From NCBI RefSeq assembly GCF_008830185.1, contig NZ_WAGX01000005.1:744001-808000 (forward strand): a stretch of 64,000 nt of DNA, read 5' to 3'. Below the pieces are notes generated by a model, which had not been told where the DNA came from, did not search any database, and worked only from the letters and a program-made list of their open reading frames with translations. Shown here piece by piece: positions 37,594 through 45,977 of this stretch; positions within the stretch are counted from its first letter, which is position 1, and every line of letters begins with the position of its first letter. A program made the position numbers and the translations under genes. This DNA comes from Candidatus Galacturonatibacter soehngenii (GTDB lineage Bacteria > Bacillota > Clostridia > Lachnospirales > Lachnospiraceae).

Positions 37594-37630
37594 AACAAAA
37601 AAGAGCGCATTTCATCTGAAAAACGCCCTT
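37594..37630 (-). promoter_or_regulatory. Leader terminator (attenuator) of glnA
   Basis: In the minus strand, AAGGGCG and CGCTCTT pair over 7 bp (one G-U) with an inner TTTC/GAAA helix, followed by TTTTTTG. It lies between the glnA promoter and its ribosome site, so it would stop transcription unless overcome. It begins about 6 nt after the predicted start of transcription, leaving little room for a separate second ANTAR hairpin. Confidence 0.65.
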
Positions 37631-37642
37631 GTTCTTAGTAAG

Positions 37643-37671
37643 ATAATAACAGTGGCCCTTCATTTTGTCAA
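37643..37671 (-). promoter_or_regulatory. Promoter of glnA
   Basis: TTGACA at 37671-37666 and TATTAT at 37648-37643 with an exact 17-bp spacer. The -35 box overlaps the left copy of the target duplication of the IS30 element; the element begins 8 bp upstream of it. Confidence 0.75.
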
Positions 37672-37679
37672 CCTCTAAT
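37667..37679. repeat. Left target-site duplication of the IS30-type element
   Basis: GTCAACCTCTAAT, identical to 39441-39453 beyond the right end of the element. Confidence 0.85.
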
Positions 37680-39440
37680 GCTGAATTGAAAAGTTAATTT
37701 CCAGTCCTTTCAGCCAAAACTGGAACTTAGTATTGCAAAGTTACTACCAGAAGTTACTCTTGCAAACCTTCTAGTATGTTATATTAGTAGTTCAGCACCA
37801 GAGTCCGGATGGCGCGATACCAAGGAGATATTACAATGGCAAAGAACGCACATCTAACTCTTGATGAAAGAGCCACTATTGAAGGCTTCCTTAGAGAAGG
37901 AGCTTCATTTACTGAGATTGGAAGAGAGCTGGGAAAAGATCCATCTACCATATCAAAAGAAGTTAAGAACCATAGTCAAACAATACGAAAAGGGAGCTAT
38001 AATCCCTGTGCTAATCGCACTAGCTGTTCTCATATGGGAAAAGCATGTAAACCATGCAAACACCCATATCATGGTTCTTGCAAGGGATGCTCATATCGAA
38101 ACTGTTATGAGCATTGTCCTGACTTTATTGAACTTATATGTCAGAAACTAAATAAACCACCCTATGTCTGTAACGGCTGTGATACCCGCTTACGCTGTAA
38201 GCTAGAGAGACATCTTTATGATGCCAAGAATGCACAGAAGGAATATGAAGTAACTCGTTCTGAGAGCCGTCAAGGGATAGCAATTGCCCCAGGAGAACTA
38301 AAACGTATTGATACCATCATCTCTCCACTTGTGAAGCAAGGGCAGTCGATACACATGATTTGTGTTACCAATGCTGATGATATCATGCTGGATGAAAAAA
38401 CCATTTATAACTACATTGATGCTGGTCTTTTATCCGTTGATAACATTGACCTTCCTAGAAAAGTGCGCTATCGCACTCGCTCGCACAAGAAGCCAGTAAG
38501 AGTTGATAAACAATGCCATATGGGACGCACTTACGAAGACTTCGAAGCTTATATCGCAGCTAATCCTGATATTCCAGTCGTAGAAATGGATTCGGTAGAA
38601 GGCCGTAAGGGTGGGAAGGTACTACTTACCATCTACTTTAGAAACTGCAGTCTTATGCTTGCATTTATCAGAGATACTAATACAGCCAGATCAGTAGCCA
38701 AAATATTTGATCAGCTATATGAGTTTCTAGGGCATGATACATTTACACGTTTATTCCAGGTCATACTCACAGACAGAGGGAGTGAATTTACCAATCCTCT
38801 TGCTATAGAGTTTAATGAGAATAACGAACGCAGAACACACATATTCTACTGTGACCCTCAACGGTCTGATCAGAAAGGTGGATGCGAGGTAACACATGAG
38901 TTTATACGACGCATTCTACCAAAAGGTACATCATTTGATGGGCTGGCTCAGGATGATATTACTCTAATGATGAGTCATATCAATTCATACAGTAGAAAAA
39001 AGCTGAACAACCAGTCCGCACACCAGCTGTTCAGCTTCCTAAATAGCGAGGAACCCTTAGAAAAGCTTAACTTAAAGCTTATTCCCGCTAACGAGATCAA
39101 CCTCACACCTCTGTTGCTGAAAAAGTAAAATAACAAACGCCATTCGGAACAAATATTGAGCCGAGGAGGGGTGGAATTTAATCTTGCAAAAAAGGAAGCT
39201 AAATTCGACCTCTGGTTAACGTATGCTCTTTTTCCAGAGATAATTATCTCGAAAAAAGCATAACAGCTTTTGAACGATAAAACAATCTATTTGGCATTGT
39301 AAGTTCCAGTTATATTACTTTTTGCAATACTTACTTCCAGCATTTTAGGAATAACTTAGTTTACAGGAATTTAGTCTTGCAAGAGATACGCTGAACCAGA
39401 AGTAAATTTTGCAAACTGGAACCTTGGATTCCAATTCAGC
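37680..39440 (+). mobile_element. Intact IS30-family insertion sequence
   Basis: 1761 bp bounded by inverted ends: GCTGAATTG, 10 variable bases, then TTCCAG at both termini. It is flanked by a 13-bp direct repeat (37667-37679, 39441-39453). Both subterminal regions carry repeated TTGCAAAC/TTGCAA and TTCCAG motifs that are probably transposase binding sites. It holds one transposase gene on the plus strand and about 310 bp of non-coding right end. It sits between the glnA promoter and the gene at 39634. Confidence 0.85.
37836..39128 (+). CDS. IS30-family transposase
   Basis: About 430 residues from the ATG at 37836, which has AAGGAG 8 nt upstream. N-terminal helix-turn-helix typical of IS30 (LTLDERATIEGFLREGASFTE, then DPSTISKEV), a Cys-rich segment (about 60-125), and a DDE catalytic core with VVEMDSVEGRKGG (about 248), ILTDRGSEFTNP (about 310) and the Glu in QKGGCEVTHEF (about 350). 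The frame is complete, so the element may still move. Confidence 0.93.
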   Translation: MAKNAHLTLDERATIEGFLREGASFTEIGRELGKDPSTISKEVKNHSQTIRKGSYNPCANRTSCSHMGKACKPCKHPYHGSCKGCSYRNCYEHCPDFIELICQKLNKPPYVCNGCDTRLRCKLERHLYDAKNAQKEYEVTRSESRQGIAIAPGELKRIDTIISPLVKQGQSIHMICVTNADDIMLDEKTIYNYIDAGLLSVDNIDLPRKVRYRTRSHKKPVRVDKQCHMGRTYEDFEAYIAANPDIPVVEMDSVEGRKGGKVLLTIYFRNCSLMLAFIRDTNTARSVAKIFDQLYEFLGHDTFTRLFQVILTDRGSEFTNPLAIEFNENNERRTHIFYCDPQRSDQKGGCEVTHEFIRRILPKGTSFDGLAQDDITLMMSHINSYSRKKLNNQSAHQLFSFLNSEEPLEKLNLKLIPANEINLTPLLLKK

Positions 39441-39453
39441 GTCAACCTCTAAT
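39441..39453. repeat. Right target-site duplication of the IS30-type element
   Basis: Second copy of GTCAACCTCTAAT. The following 180 bases up to 39633 are AT-rich; before the insertion they lay directly upstream of the glnA promoter. Confidence 0.85.
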
Positions 39454-39633
39454 TATCCTTCTTTACATAACTTTTATCTTACTGTGCATGTCTTAACTAT
39501 AACAATTTATTCTTTATATTTAAAATTAATACTATTTTTTATAACTTATTCTTCTACCGTACCATATTATTTATGCATAAATTTATTTCCTAATTAATAC
39601 ATTGTATAAAGCAAAACAATAGGAGGGCTTTCC

Positions 39634-40074
39634 ATGAGTTCCAAAACAAAAATCGTAGTAATACAGCTAAAAGAGTTAATTTATACTGGTCTATTCGTCG
39701 TGCTTGGGATTCTTCTCGTGTTACTATTGATTTTTATGTTTATCCCAAAAAATTCTAAAGATAATCGAGCAGCTCCTACCATGAATTATGTTGCTGGTGT
39801 GTATTCTTCTTCACTAGTAATAAACGACAATACCATTGATGTTGAGGTAGTCGTTGACGAGGATCATATTAACTCCATCCGATTAGTGAATCTAAGTGAA
39901 GCAGTAACTACAATGTACCCATTAATGCAGCCTGCATTGGAGGATTTAACAAACCAAATCACTACCAATCAGTCACTTGAGGGTGTTACATATTCGGAGG
40001 ATAATAAATATACCTCTATGGTACTACTTGATGCAATCCAAACAGCGTTAGACAAAGCAGTCCCTTCTGAGTAA
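39634..40074 (+). CDS. Membrane-anchored protein with FMN-binding-domain-like region
   Basis: 146 residues: one N-terminal membrane helix (about 15-37), then an extracytoplasmic domain. GVYSSSLVINDNTIDVEVVV and a late TSMVLLDAIQTALDKA follow the pattern of FMN_bind domains, but the Ser/Thr attachment motif (SGAT-like) is degenerate, reading EGVTYSEDNKYTS. It may keep the fold without the flavin. AGGAGG lies about 10 nt before the ATG. Confidence 0.6.
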   Translation: MSSKTKIVVIQLKELIYTGLFVVLGILLVLLLIFMFIPKNSKDNRAAPTMNYVAGVYSSSLVINDNTIDVEVVVDEDHINSIRLVNLSEAVTTMYPLMQPALEDLTNQITTNQSLEGVTYSEDNKYTSMVLLDAIQTALDKAVPSE

Positions 40075-40081
40075 TCCATAC

Positions 40082-40114
40082 CTATAGGAAGACCTTCATA
40101 AGGTCTTTCTATAG
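40082..40114. repeat. Palindrome between convergent genes
   Basis: CTATAG-GAAGACCT and AGGTCTTTCTATAG arms around a 4-nt loop, overlapping the nadE stop codon. It could act as a weak bidirectional terminator, but has no T-run. Confidence 0.5.
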
Positions 40115-42019
40115 ACAATCCAAATCCTCCATCCATACTCTAACGCATGCGTCACTTGGCATTCTTAAATCGCCTCTTGGAGATAGCGCAACTGACCCTA
40201 CCTTTGGCCCGTCTGGAAGACAAGAGCGTTTAAATTGTTGACTAAAAAATCTACGATAGAATATTTTTAGCCACTTTAAAATGGTTTCTTCTTCATAGAT
40301 ACCTGCAAATGCTATTTTTGCAACTCTATAAATCTTAGAAGGTTCATATCCAAATCTCATTAAATAATATAAATAAAAATCATGAAGTTCATATGGTCCA
40401 ACAATATCCTCTGTCTTTTGAGAAATTGTACCATTTTCTGGTGGTAAAAGTTCAGGACTTACAGGGGTATCTAAAATATCCTTCAACACATCTGCTAATT
40501 GTGTCTCATGACACGTCTCTGCATAGTAGGCAACTAAATGTCTAACCAAGGTCTTTGGCACCGATGCATTTACTCCATACATGGACATATGATCTCCGTT
40601 GTAGGTTGCCCATCCTAACGCTAACTCGGACATATCTCCTGTTCCCACTACCATTCCATTTACTTTATTTGCTACATCCATAAGAATTTGCGTACGTTCT
40701 CGTGCTTGCCCATTTTCATAGGTCACATCATGAACATTAATATCATGTCCGATATCTTTAAAATGCAATTGAACTGCCTCCTTTATGTTTATTTCCATAA
40801 AGGTAGCTTTTAGTATCTGAATCAACTCTACTGCATTATTATAAGTTCGATCTGTCGTTCCAAAGCAAGGCATCGTAACAGCTATTATATTTTTTCTATC
40901 AATTCCAAGACTATCAAAAGCGCGCACAGTCACAAGAAGCGCTAAGGTTGAATCCAACCCTCCCGAAATACCAAGTACCACATTCTTACAGCCTGTATGT
41001 TTTAATCTCTTCTTTAAGCCGAGACTTTGCATGGATAATATTTCTTCACATCGTCTTGCTTTATCCAAATTATTTTTCGGTACAAATGGAGAAGCATCGA
41101 AACTTCTGTTTAACTTCGTTTCTTCTATTTTTAAAGAAAATTCAACGGTTACATAATCTGATTCTTCCAGACATTCAAAGGTAGTCATTCTTCTTCTTTC
41201 ACTTCTAAGTCGATTCAAATCAATATCGGCAACAATCATCTCATTTTTGAAACGGGCAGATTCAGCCAATGTAATTCCGTTTTCTGCAATGATGTTATGG
41301 CCACCAAAAACTAAATCTGTTGTTGACTCGCCCTCTCCTGCATTGGCATAAATATAAGCACACAACAAGCGAGCCGATTGACCATTAATTAAATTTCTTC
41401 TATAGGCATCTTTTCCTGTTGTTTCATCACTCGCAGAGGAATTAATAATGACAGTGGCTCCTGCAAGAGCATGCCTTATGCTTGGTGGATTAGGAACCCA
41501 TACATCCTCACAGATTTCACCTGCAATTACGAGTCCTTCTATCTCCTTACATGTAAATAAAAGATTGGTTCCAAAAGGCACTTCTTTGCCGTTTAGAGTC
41601 ATTAAAACAGGCTTTTCATTTCCTCTTGTAAAATGCCTTGCCTCATAGAATTCAGAGTAAGCTGGTATATACGTTTTTGGTATCAAACCAAGTACTTCTC
41701 CGTTACAAAGAGCGGCTGTTACATTATAGAGTTTCCCTCTCATTTCCATCGGAAGTCCCACAAAAATTAAAATATCTTTTCCTTTTGAAAACTCTGCTAA
41801 AAGAAGTAGCTGTTCCTTTGCTTTATTTAATAATCTTTCTTGTAAAAACAAATCACTGCAGGTATATCCAGTTAATACTAATTCAGGAAAAACAATTACT
41901 TTTATATGCTGTTGACAAGCTTCTACTATCATGGTCTCTATAGCCAATCGATTGTATTCGCAATCTGCTACCTGTATCTCAGGTGTGGCAGCTGCAACTT
42001 TTATAAATCCCTGCTTCAT
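40109..42019 (-). CDS. nadE: Glutamine-dependent NAD+ synthetase
   Basis: 636 residues in two parts. The N-terminal nitrilase-type glutaminase domain (1-270) has the Glu in VFPELVLTGY, the Lys in LIPKTYIP and the catalytic Cys in GEICEDVW. The C-terminal NAD synthetase domain (about 320-630) has the ATP P-loop GISGGLDSTLAL and GTGDMSELALGW. It amidates deamido-NAD using ammonia from glutamine. GGAGGG lies 4 nt before the ATG. hslO starts 20 nt upstream on the same strand. Confidence 0.95.
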   Translation of the reverse strand: MKQGFIKVAAATPEIQVADCEYNRLAIETMIVEACQQHIKVIVFPELVLTGYTCSDLFLQERLLNKAKEQLLLLAEFSKGKDILIFVGLPMEMRGKLYNVTAALCNGEVLGLIPKTYIPAYSEFYEARHFTRGNEKPVLMTLNGKEVPFGTNLLFTCKEIEGLVIAGEICEDVWVPNPPSIRHALAGATVIINSSASDETTGKDAYRRNLINGQSARLLCAYIYANAGEGESTTDLVFGGHNIIAENGITLAESARFKNEMIVADIDLNRLRSERRRMTTFECLEESDYVTVEFSLKIEETKLNRSFDASPFVPKNNLDKARRCEEILSMQSLGLKKRLKHTGCKNVVLGISGGLDSTLALLVTVRAFDSLGIDRKNIIAVTMPCFGTTDRTYNNAVELIQILKATFMEINIKEAVQLHFKDIGHDINVHDVTYENGQARERTQILMDVANKVNGMVVGTGDMSELALGWATYNGDHMSMYGVNASVPKTLVRHLVAYYAETCHETQLADVLKDILDTPVSPELLPPENGTISQKTEDIVGPYELHDFYLYYLMRFGYEPSKIYRVAKIAFAGIYEEETILKWLKIFYRRFFSQQFKRSCLPDGPKVGSVALSPRGDLRMPSDACVRVWMEDLDCL

Positions 42020-42039
42020 ATGCCCTCCATTAATTGCGT

Positions 42040-42924
42040 TTATCGAACTGCCTTATTATAAATATCCTTTAATTCTTCAACATTAAAATTATATTGGGTA
42101 TTGCAAAAGTGACAGTTCACTTCAATATCTTCTCCATCTTGAATCATCTCTTTAATATCTTTTTTGCCAATACTAATAATTGCTTTTGATACTCGTTCCT
42201 TGGAACAATTACAGTAAAACTGCGTTTTGGTTGTCTCCATAATCTGTATGTCCGAAAAGTCACCCAATATTCGCTCTAAAATCATCTCTGGTGTAAGTCC
42301 TTCATCTAACATCTGTGTTACCGACGTGATTTTAGAAAGACTATTTTCTAATTTTTGAATCACTTCTTCCTCTGCAAATGGCATCAACTGTATAATAAAT
42401 CCACCTGCTTGTCTTACTGTATTATTATGCTCCATTAAAACACCAAGTCCTACGGAAGAAGGTACTTGCTCTGATGTTGCAAAATAATAAGTCAAATCTT
42501 CAGCGATTTCACTTGTTTGCAATACAGTCTGTCCGATGTATGGTTCTTTTAATCCCATATCCTTTATCACATTTAAAAATCCTACTCCAACAGCAGTTGC
42601 TACATCCAGCTTTCCTTTTTCATTTGCTGGAATCAACACTTCTGGATTCTTCACATATCCTTTTACATTTCCTTTTGAATCCGCTGTTACCGTAACTCCT
42701 CCAAGTGGTCCGCCTGCTTTGATTTGTAATGTTAAAATATCTTTTTCGCCCTTCATCATGATACCCATCATACTTCCAGCGGTTAAAAGGCGTCCAAGTG
42801 CTGCTGTCGCAACAGGGCTTGTATTATGTGCCTGTCTTGCCTTTTCTACGGTTTCTTTACTTGTTACTGCAAATGCTCTAATCTGGTTATTTGCAGCGGT
42901 TGCTCTTACTATATAATCACTCAT
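42040..42924 (-). CDS. hslO: Hsp33 redox-regulated chaperone
   Basis: 294 residues, usual length. The N-terminal Hsp33 fold includes GGPLGGVTVTADSKGNVKGY (about 70). The C-terminal zinc-binding redox switch has CNC at about 237 and CHFC at about 270. Under oxidative stress the disulfides form and the protein holds unfolding proteins. It is in a probable operon with the methyltransferase (2-nt gap) and nadE. Confidence 0.95.
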   Translation of the reverse strand: MSDYIVRATAANNQIRAFAVTSKETVEKARQAHNTSPVATAALGRLLTAGSMMGIMMKGEKDILTLQIKAGGPLGGVTVTADSKGNVKGYVKNPEVLIPANEKGKLDVATAVGVGFLNVIKDMGLKEPYIGQTVLQTSEIAEDLTYYFATSEQVPSSVGLGVLMEHNNTVRQAGGFIIQLMPFAEEEVIQKLENSLSKITSVTQMLDEGLTPEMILERILGDFSDIQIMETTKTQFYCNCSKERVSKAIISIGKKDIKEMIQDGEDIEVNCHFCNTQYNFNVEELKDIYNKAVR

Positions 42925-42926
42925 TC

Positions 42927-43679
42927 TTATTTTCCTTTCTCTCTTGCAATTACATATATTCTTTCACTATCTTCTTTTGGTGGTTGTCTGGTAAATGCAT
43001 CATATGCCACAATAAATTCCATACCAGCCTCCAAAAGCAGTGCTTTAATTGTATCTAATTCATATGCTTTTTGATAATGACTTTCCTGATATTTTCGAAA
43101 CAAGTCCTCCTCTTCCTTAATAAAGAGTGTCAAATCATATTCATTTAGTCTTTCTTCTTTATCATAATAATTATCCCAAATAAAACTGCAATCTTCTCTA
43201 TTTTCTGCAATTACTCGTTCACCTAATATTTGCTCATATTTATATTGTGTGTTCAAATCAAAGATAAATATTCCTTTGGGATCTAAATAGTTATTTACTA
43301 GCTTAAAAACGTCAACTAACTCTTCTTCACTTAATATATAGTTCAATGAATCACAAATACTAACTACTGCTTTCACAGTTCCATATAGTTCAAACTCTCT
43401 CATATCTTGTAACAGATACAAAATGTCTAAATTAGTTTCATATTTTTTTTCCATTGCAATTTCAAGCATATCCTCAGAATTATCAATTCCAATCATATCA
43501 TATCCTGAATGTGCTAAAATCTGTGTCAGATTTCCAGTTCCACAACCAAGGTCCAACACAAGCCCGCTTTCCACTTCATATGTTTGGAGCAAGCCTTTTA
43601 TATATTCTGCCCATTCCTGATAAGGTATATTATCCATAAAAGTATCATATACCCTTGCAAAACTTGTATAAGCTTCCAT
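42927..43679 (-). CDS. Class I SAM-dependent methyltransferase
   Basis: 250 residues. SAM motif I VLDLGCGTGNL (about 42), acidic end of beta 2 GIDNSEDM, then VVSICDSLNYI and FIFDLNTQYKYEQIL. The layout fits the small-molecule methyltransferase group often named for a methyltransferase domain 25. Substrate unknown. GAGG lies 6 nt before the ATG. First gene of the hslO-nadE unit. Confidence 0.85.
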   Translation of the reverse strand: MEAYTSFARVYDTFMDNIPYQEWAEYIKGLLQTYEVESGLVLDLGCGTGNLTQILAHSGYDMIGIDNSEDMLEIAMEKKYETNLDILYLLQDMREFELYGTVKAVVSICDSLNYILSEEELVDVFKLVNNYLDPKGIFIFDLNTQYKYEQILGERVIAENREDCSFIWDNYYDKEERLNEYDLTLFIKEEEDLFRKYQESHYQKAYELDTIKALLLEAGMEFIVAYDAFTRQPPKEDSERIYVIAREKGK

Positions 43680-43702
43680 ATAATCCTCTTTCTTTTCATT
43701 TC

Positions 43703-43967
43703 ATTACTGTTTATCCCAGCTCGAATTCGCTTCTTCTCGCTGTGGCGTGCGCCATATACAGAAAAATAAAGGCAACCTTTTGCAAGTAAACTTGCACAGT
43801 TTGTAATGGTTTTACTTTATCGCCATTACTGTTTAGCCATGCCAGCTCGAATTCGCTTCGCTTCTTCTCGCTGTGGCGTGCGCCATATACAGAAAAACAA
43901 AGGCAAACTTTAGCAAGTAAACTTGCACAGTTTGCCTTTATTTTTCTGTGCATGGCTAAACTGTAAT
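43703..43967. repeat. Duplicated nested-hairpin element
   Basis: The full copy, 43825-43967 (143 bp), has inverted ends (18 bp, 17 matching) with inner ACAGAAAAA/TTTTTCTGT and AAAGGCAAACT/AGTTTGCCTTT helices, so almost the whole unit folds into one hairpin. A partial second copy, 43703-43804, precedes it in the same orientation and lacks the 3' arm. Both share the block containing GTGGCGTGCGCCATATACAG. No protein is credible here, so a small non-coding mobile repeat is likely. Confidence 0.75.
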
Positions 43968-44038
43968 CATATTATAATCGTTTGTTTGATTTAAGTCAAA
44001 AAATCTTGTATACTTAATTTAGTGAAAGGAATTAATGT

Positions 44039-45046
44039 ATGAAAAAACAAATGATAACGAAAACCATTCGACGAATTTATATTGCCAAATTAATACCTGC
44101 TTTTCTTTTTCTTATTTTTATTGGATATCTACTATATCAATATCCTTTTAAAGATATTTTATTTCCGACTCGTTTACATAGTGTAAATGCTTTATTAAGC
44201 GTGGATAAGTCCAATCAGGAATTTATTGAAGTTACTGTCCCTACTTTATATTACACGGGATATGATGATGTTAAAAATTCGAAAAGAATAGGTTCGTATT
44301 ACTATACTTTTCTGGATGATACCTGTGTGTTTTTTTTGTTAAGTAACAAGGCTGATAGGCCGCAGGATACTGAACTTAGTAATATTACTTTAAAGGCTAA
44401 GCAATTGAAGGATACCTCGCGTGTGAATGAATTGAGGGAGTATTTAGCGACTGACTTATTATGGACAAAAGAAGCGCTTACAAAAATAAGCTATGACTAT
44501 CTAATCAGTGAGCCTGATGCATTTTATATGCAGGGTTATTTTTTACTTGCTTTTATTGTTTTAACTGGATGTTATAGTATTGTTACAGTCATTTCAAGTA
44601 TATTTTTTATGATTGCTCCATTTTATTCACCTTTTTGTAAATTTATGGCTCCTGGTAATAAGCGTATGGCTCTAAATATAGCTGAATTTGAGTATTCATC
44701 TAATCGATTCTTTCATTGCAACAAAACAACGATTACGCCAAATTATATAATAGAGCTTTATACATACAAAGTTGATGTCATTCCACTAGAACAAATTATT
44801 TGGATTTTTAAACATAGTACCATCAGTCGTTTTAACGGAATTTCCTATCATTTAGTAATATATACCACATATGGAAAACTAAAGATAAAGAACAAGCAAA
44901 AGTTTGAGGCGGATTCTGTTTTAGCTTATTTGAATGATTGTCCTCTACCAATTCTAATTGGTTATTCCAAGGAAAATGAAAAACAAGCAAAAGAAATGAT
45001 AAAAAACCGTAAATTATACTGGGTAAATCGTTTAAAGGAAGGGTAG
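44039..45046 (+). CDS. Membrane protein of unknown function
   Basis: 335 residues: a basic N-terminus and a helix (about 17-32), an extracytoplasmic domain of about 120 residues, a second hydrophobic region (about 168-195), then a cytoplasmic C-terminal half with a beta-rich PH-like look (NKTTITPNYIIELYTYKVDVIPLEQI). No family recognised. AAAGGAA lies about 8 nt before the ATG. Ends in a hairpin terminator. Confidence 0.7.
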   Translation: MKKQMITKTIRRIYIAKLIPAFLFLIFIGYLLYQYPFKDILFPTRLHSVNALLSVDKSNQEFIEVTVPTLYYTGYDDVKNSKRIGSYYYTFLDDTCVFFLLSNKADRPQDTELSNITLKAKQLKDTSRVNELREYLATDLLWTKEALTKISYDYLISEPDAFYMQGYFLLAFIVLTGCYSIVTVISSIFFMIAPFYSPFCKFMAPGNKRMALNIAEFEYSSNRFFHCNKTTITPNYIIELYTYKVDVIPLEQIIWIFKHSTISRFNGISYHLVIYTTYGKLKIKNKQKFEADSVLAYLNDCPLPILIGYSKENEKQAKEMIKNRKLYWVNRLKEG

Positions 45047-45064
45047 CTAACCACCCTTCCTTTT
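45034..45064 (+). terminator. Terminator overlapping the stop of the membrane-protein gene
   Basis: AAAGGAAGGGT and ACCCTTCCTTT pair perfectly over 11 bp around an 8-9 nt loop, followed by a short T-run. Confidence 0.8.
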
Positions 45065-45085
45065 CCACACATTTATAAAGTAATG

Positions 45086-45976
45086 TTATACTTCTTTTTG
45101 CCCTAAATAATAAGTTACTCCTGCCCCCACAACGCACAAGATAATACCCACTATCAATCTTAAAAAGGTTACTTCGCCTAAATGTTTATATAAACCAGTG
45201 TTATAAAAGATAGCAATCGGTGATGCTAGAACTAGTCCAAAAATTGCACTATAGGTCATAACGCTATGCTTGCTAAATAAATACTCAATTAGTTTCGCTA
45301 TAATTCCAATTCCAATTAAAATGCCAATTCCAAAAGGCGCAAGTACCAATATACCACTTATCAGTGAATTGATATCTAACACTTTAAGTGAATCTAAGAA
45401 ATTTTTAATGGTATTGATAATTCCATAATAATATCCCAATATCATAAGCACCAATGAACCACTCACACCAGGTATTACCATGGTTGCTGCCGCAATTAAA
45501 CCTACAAAAAATAAAATAATCATATTAAGAGGCGTTCCTTCTAATACATTTGATGTCTCAGACCCTACTCCTAGAAGTGGAAGACCGACAACAAGTGCAA
45601 ACATAAGAAGAAATGCTATTAGGTTACCAATCCCTAACTTTTTATTCTTTTCAACCATTTTCTTTCTCATATCATTATAAAGCATTGGTAGCCCACCCAG
45701 TATAAGACCTACAAACGTCATACAGGTTACAAATGTATGCTGACTTAGTAAATATTCGATCAAGTATGTAAATCCAATTACACCAATCCCAATACCGATA
45801 ACAATCGGTAATAATACTTTGCAACTTTTTTTCCAATCCTTAAAAAAACCTGTAATGGATGATATAAATTTATCATAGATTCCAAGGGATACTGCCATAG
45901 TTCCACCACTAACTCCTGGTATCACATTTGCTACCCCCATAAATATCCCTTTTATAATATCAATAAAAAACGCCAT
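45086..45976 (-). CDS. DUF368 membrane transporter (undecaprenyl-phosphate translocase family)
   Basis: 296 residues, about eight to nine membrane helices. It has the family hallmark ANVIPGVSGGTMAVSLGIY near the N-terminus and an inverted second copy MVIPGVSGSLVLMILG (about 165). DUF368 proteins (PopT) have been linked to returning undecaprenyl phosphate across the membrane for cell-wall synthesis. It ends the unit begun by hisC, with a 1-nt gap. Confidence 0.88.
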   Translation of the reverse strand: MAFFIDIIKGIFMGVANVIPGVSGGTMAVSLGIYDKFISSITGFFKDWKKSCKVLLPIVIGIGIGVIGFTYLIEYLLSQHTFVTCMTFVGLILGGLPMLYNDMRKKMVEKNKKLGIGNLIAFLLMFALVVGLPLLGVGSETSNVLEGTPLNMIILFFVGLIAAATMVIPGVSGSLVLMILGYYYGIINTIKNFLDSLKVLDINSLISGILVLAPFGIGILIGIGIIAKLIEYLFSKHSVMTYSAIFGLVLASPIAIFYNTGLYKHLGEVTFLRLIVGIILCVVGAGVTYYLGQKEV

Positions 45977-45977
45977 T

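Noticed and set aside
39409-39597. A 62-codon frame across the right end of the IS element
   Set aside because: It spans the element border and AT-rich flank with no start signal.
43711-43953. An 80-codon minus-strand frame
   Set aside because: It lies wholly within the hairpin repeat, repeats itself and has no ribosome site.
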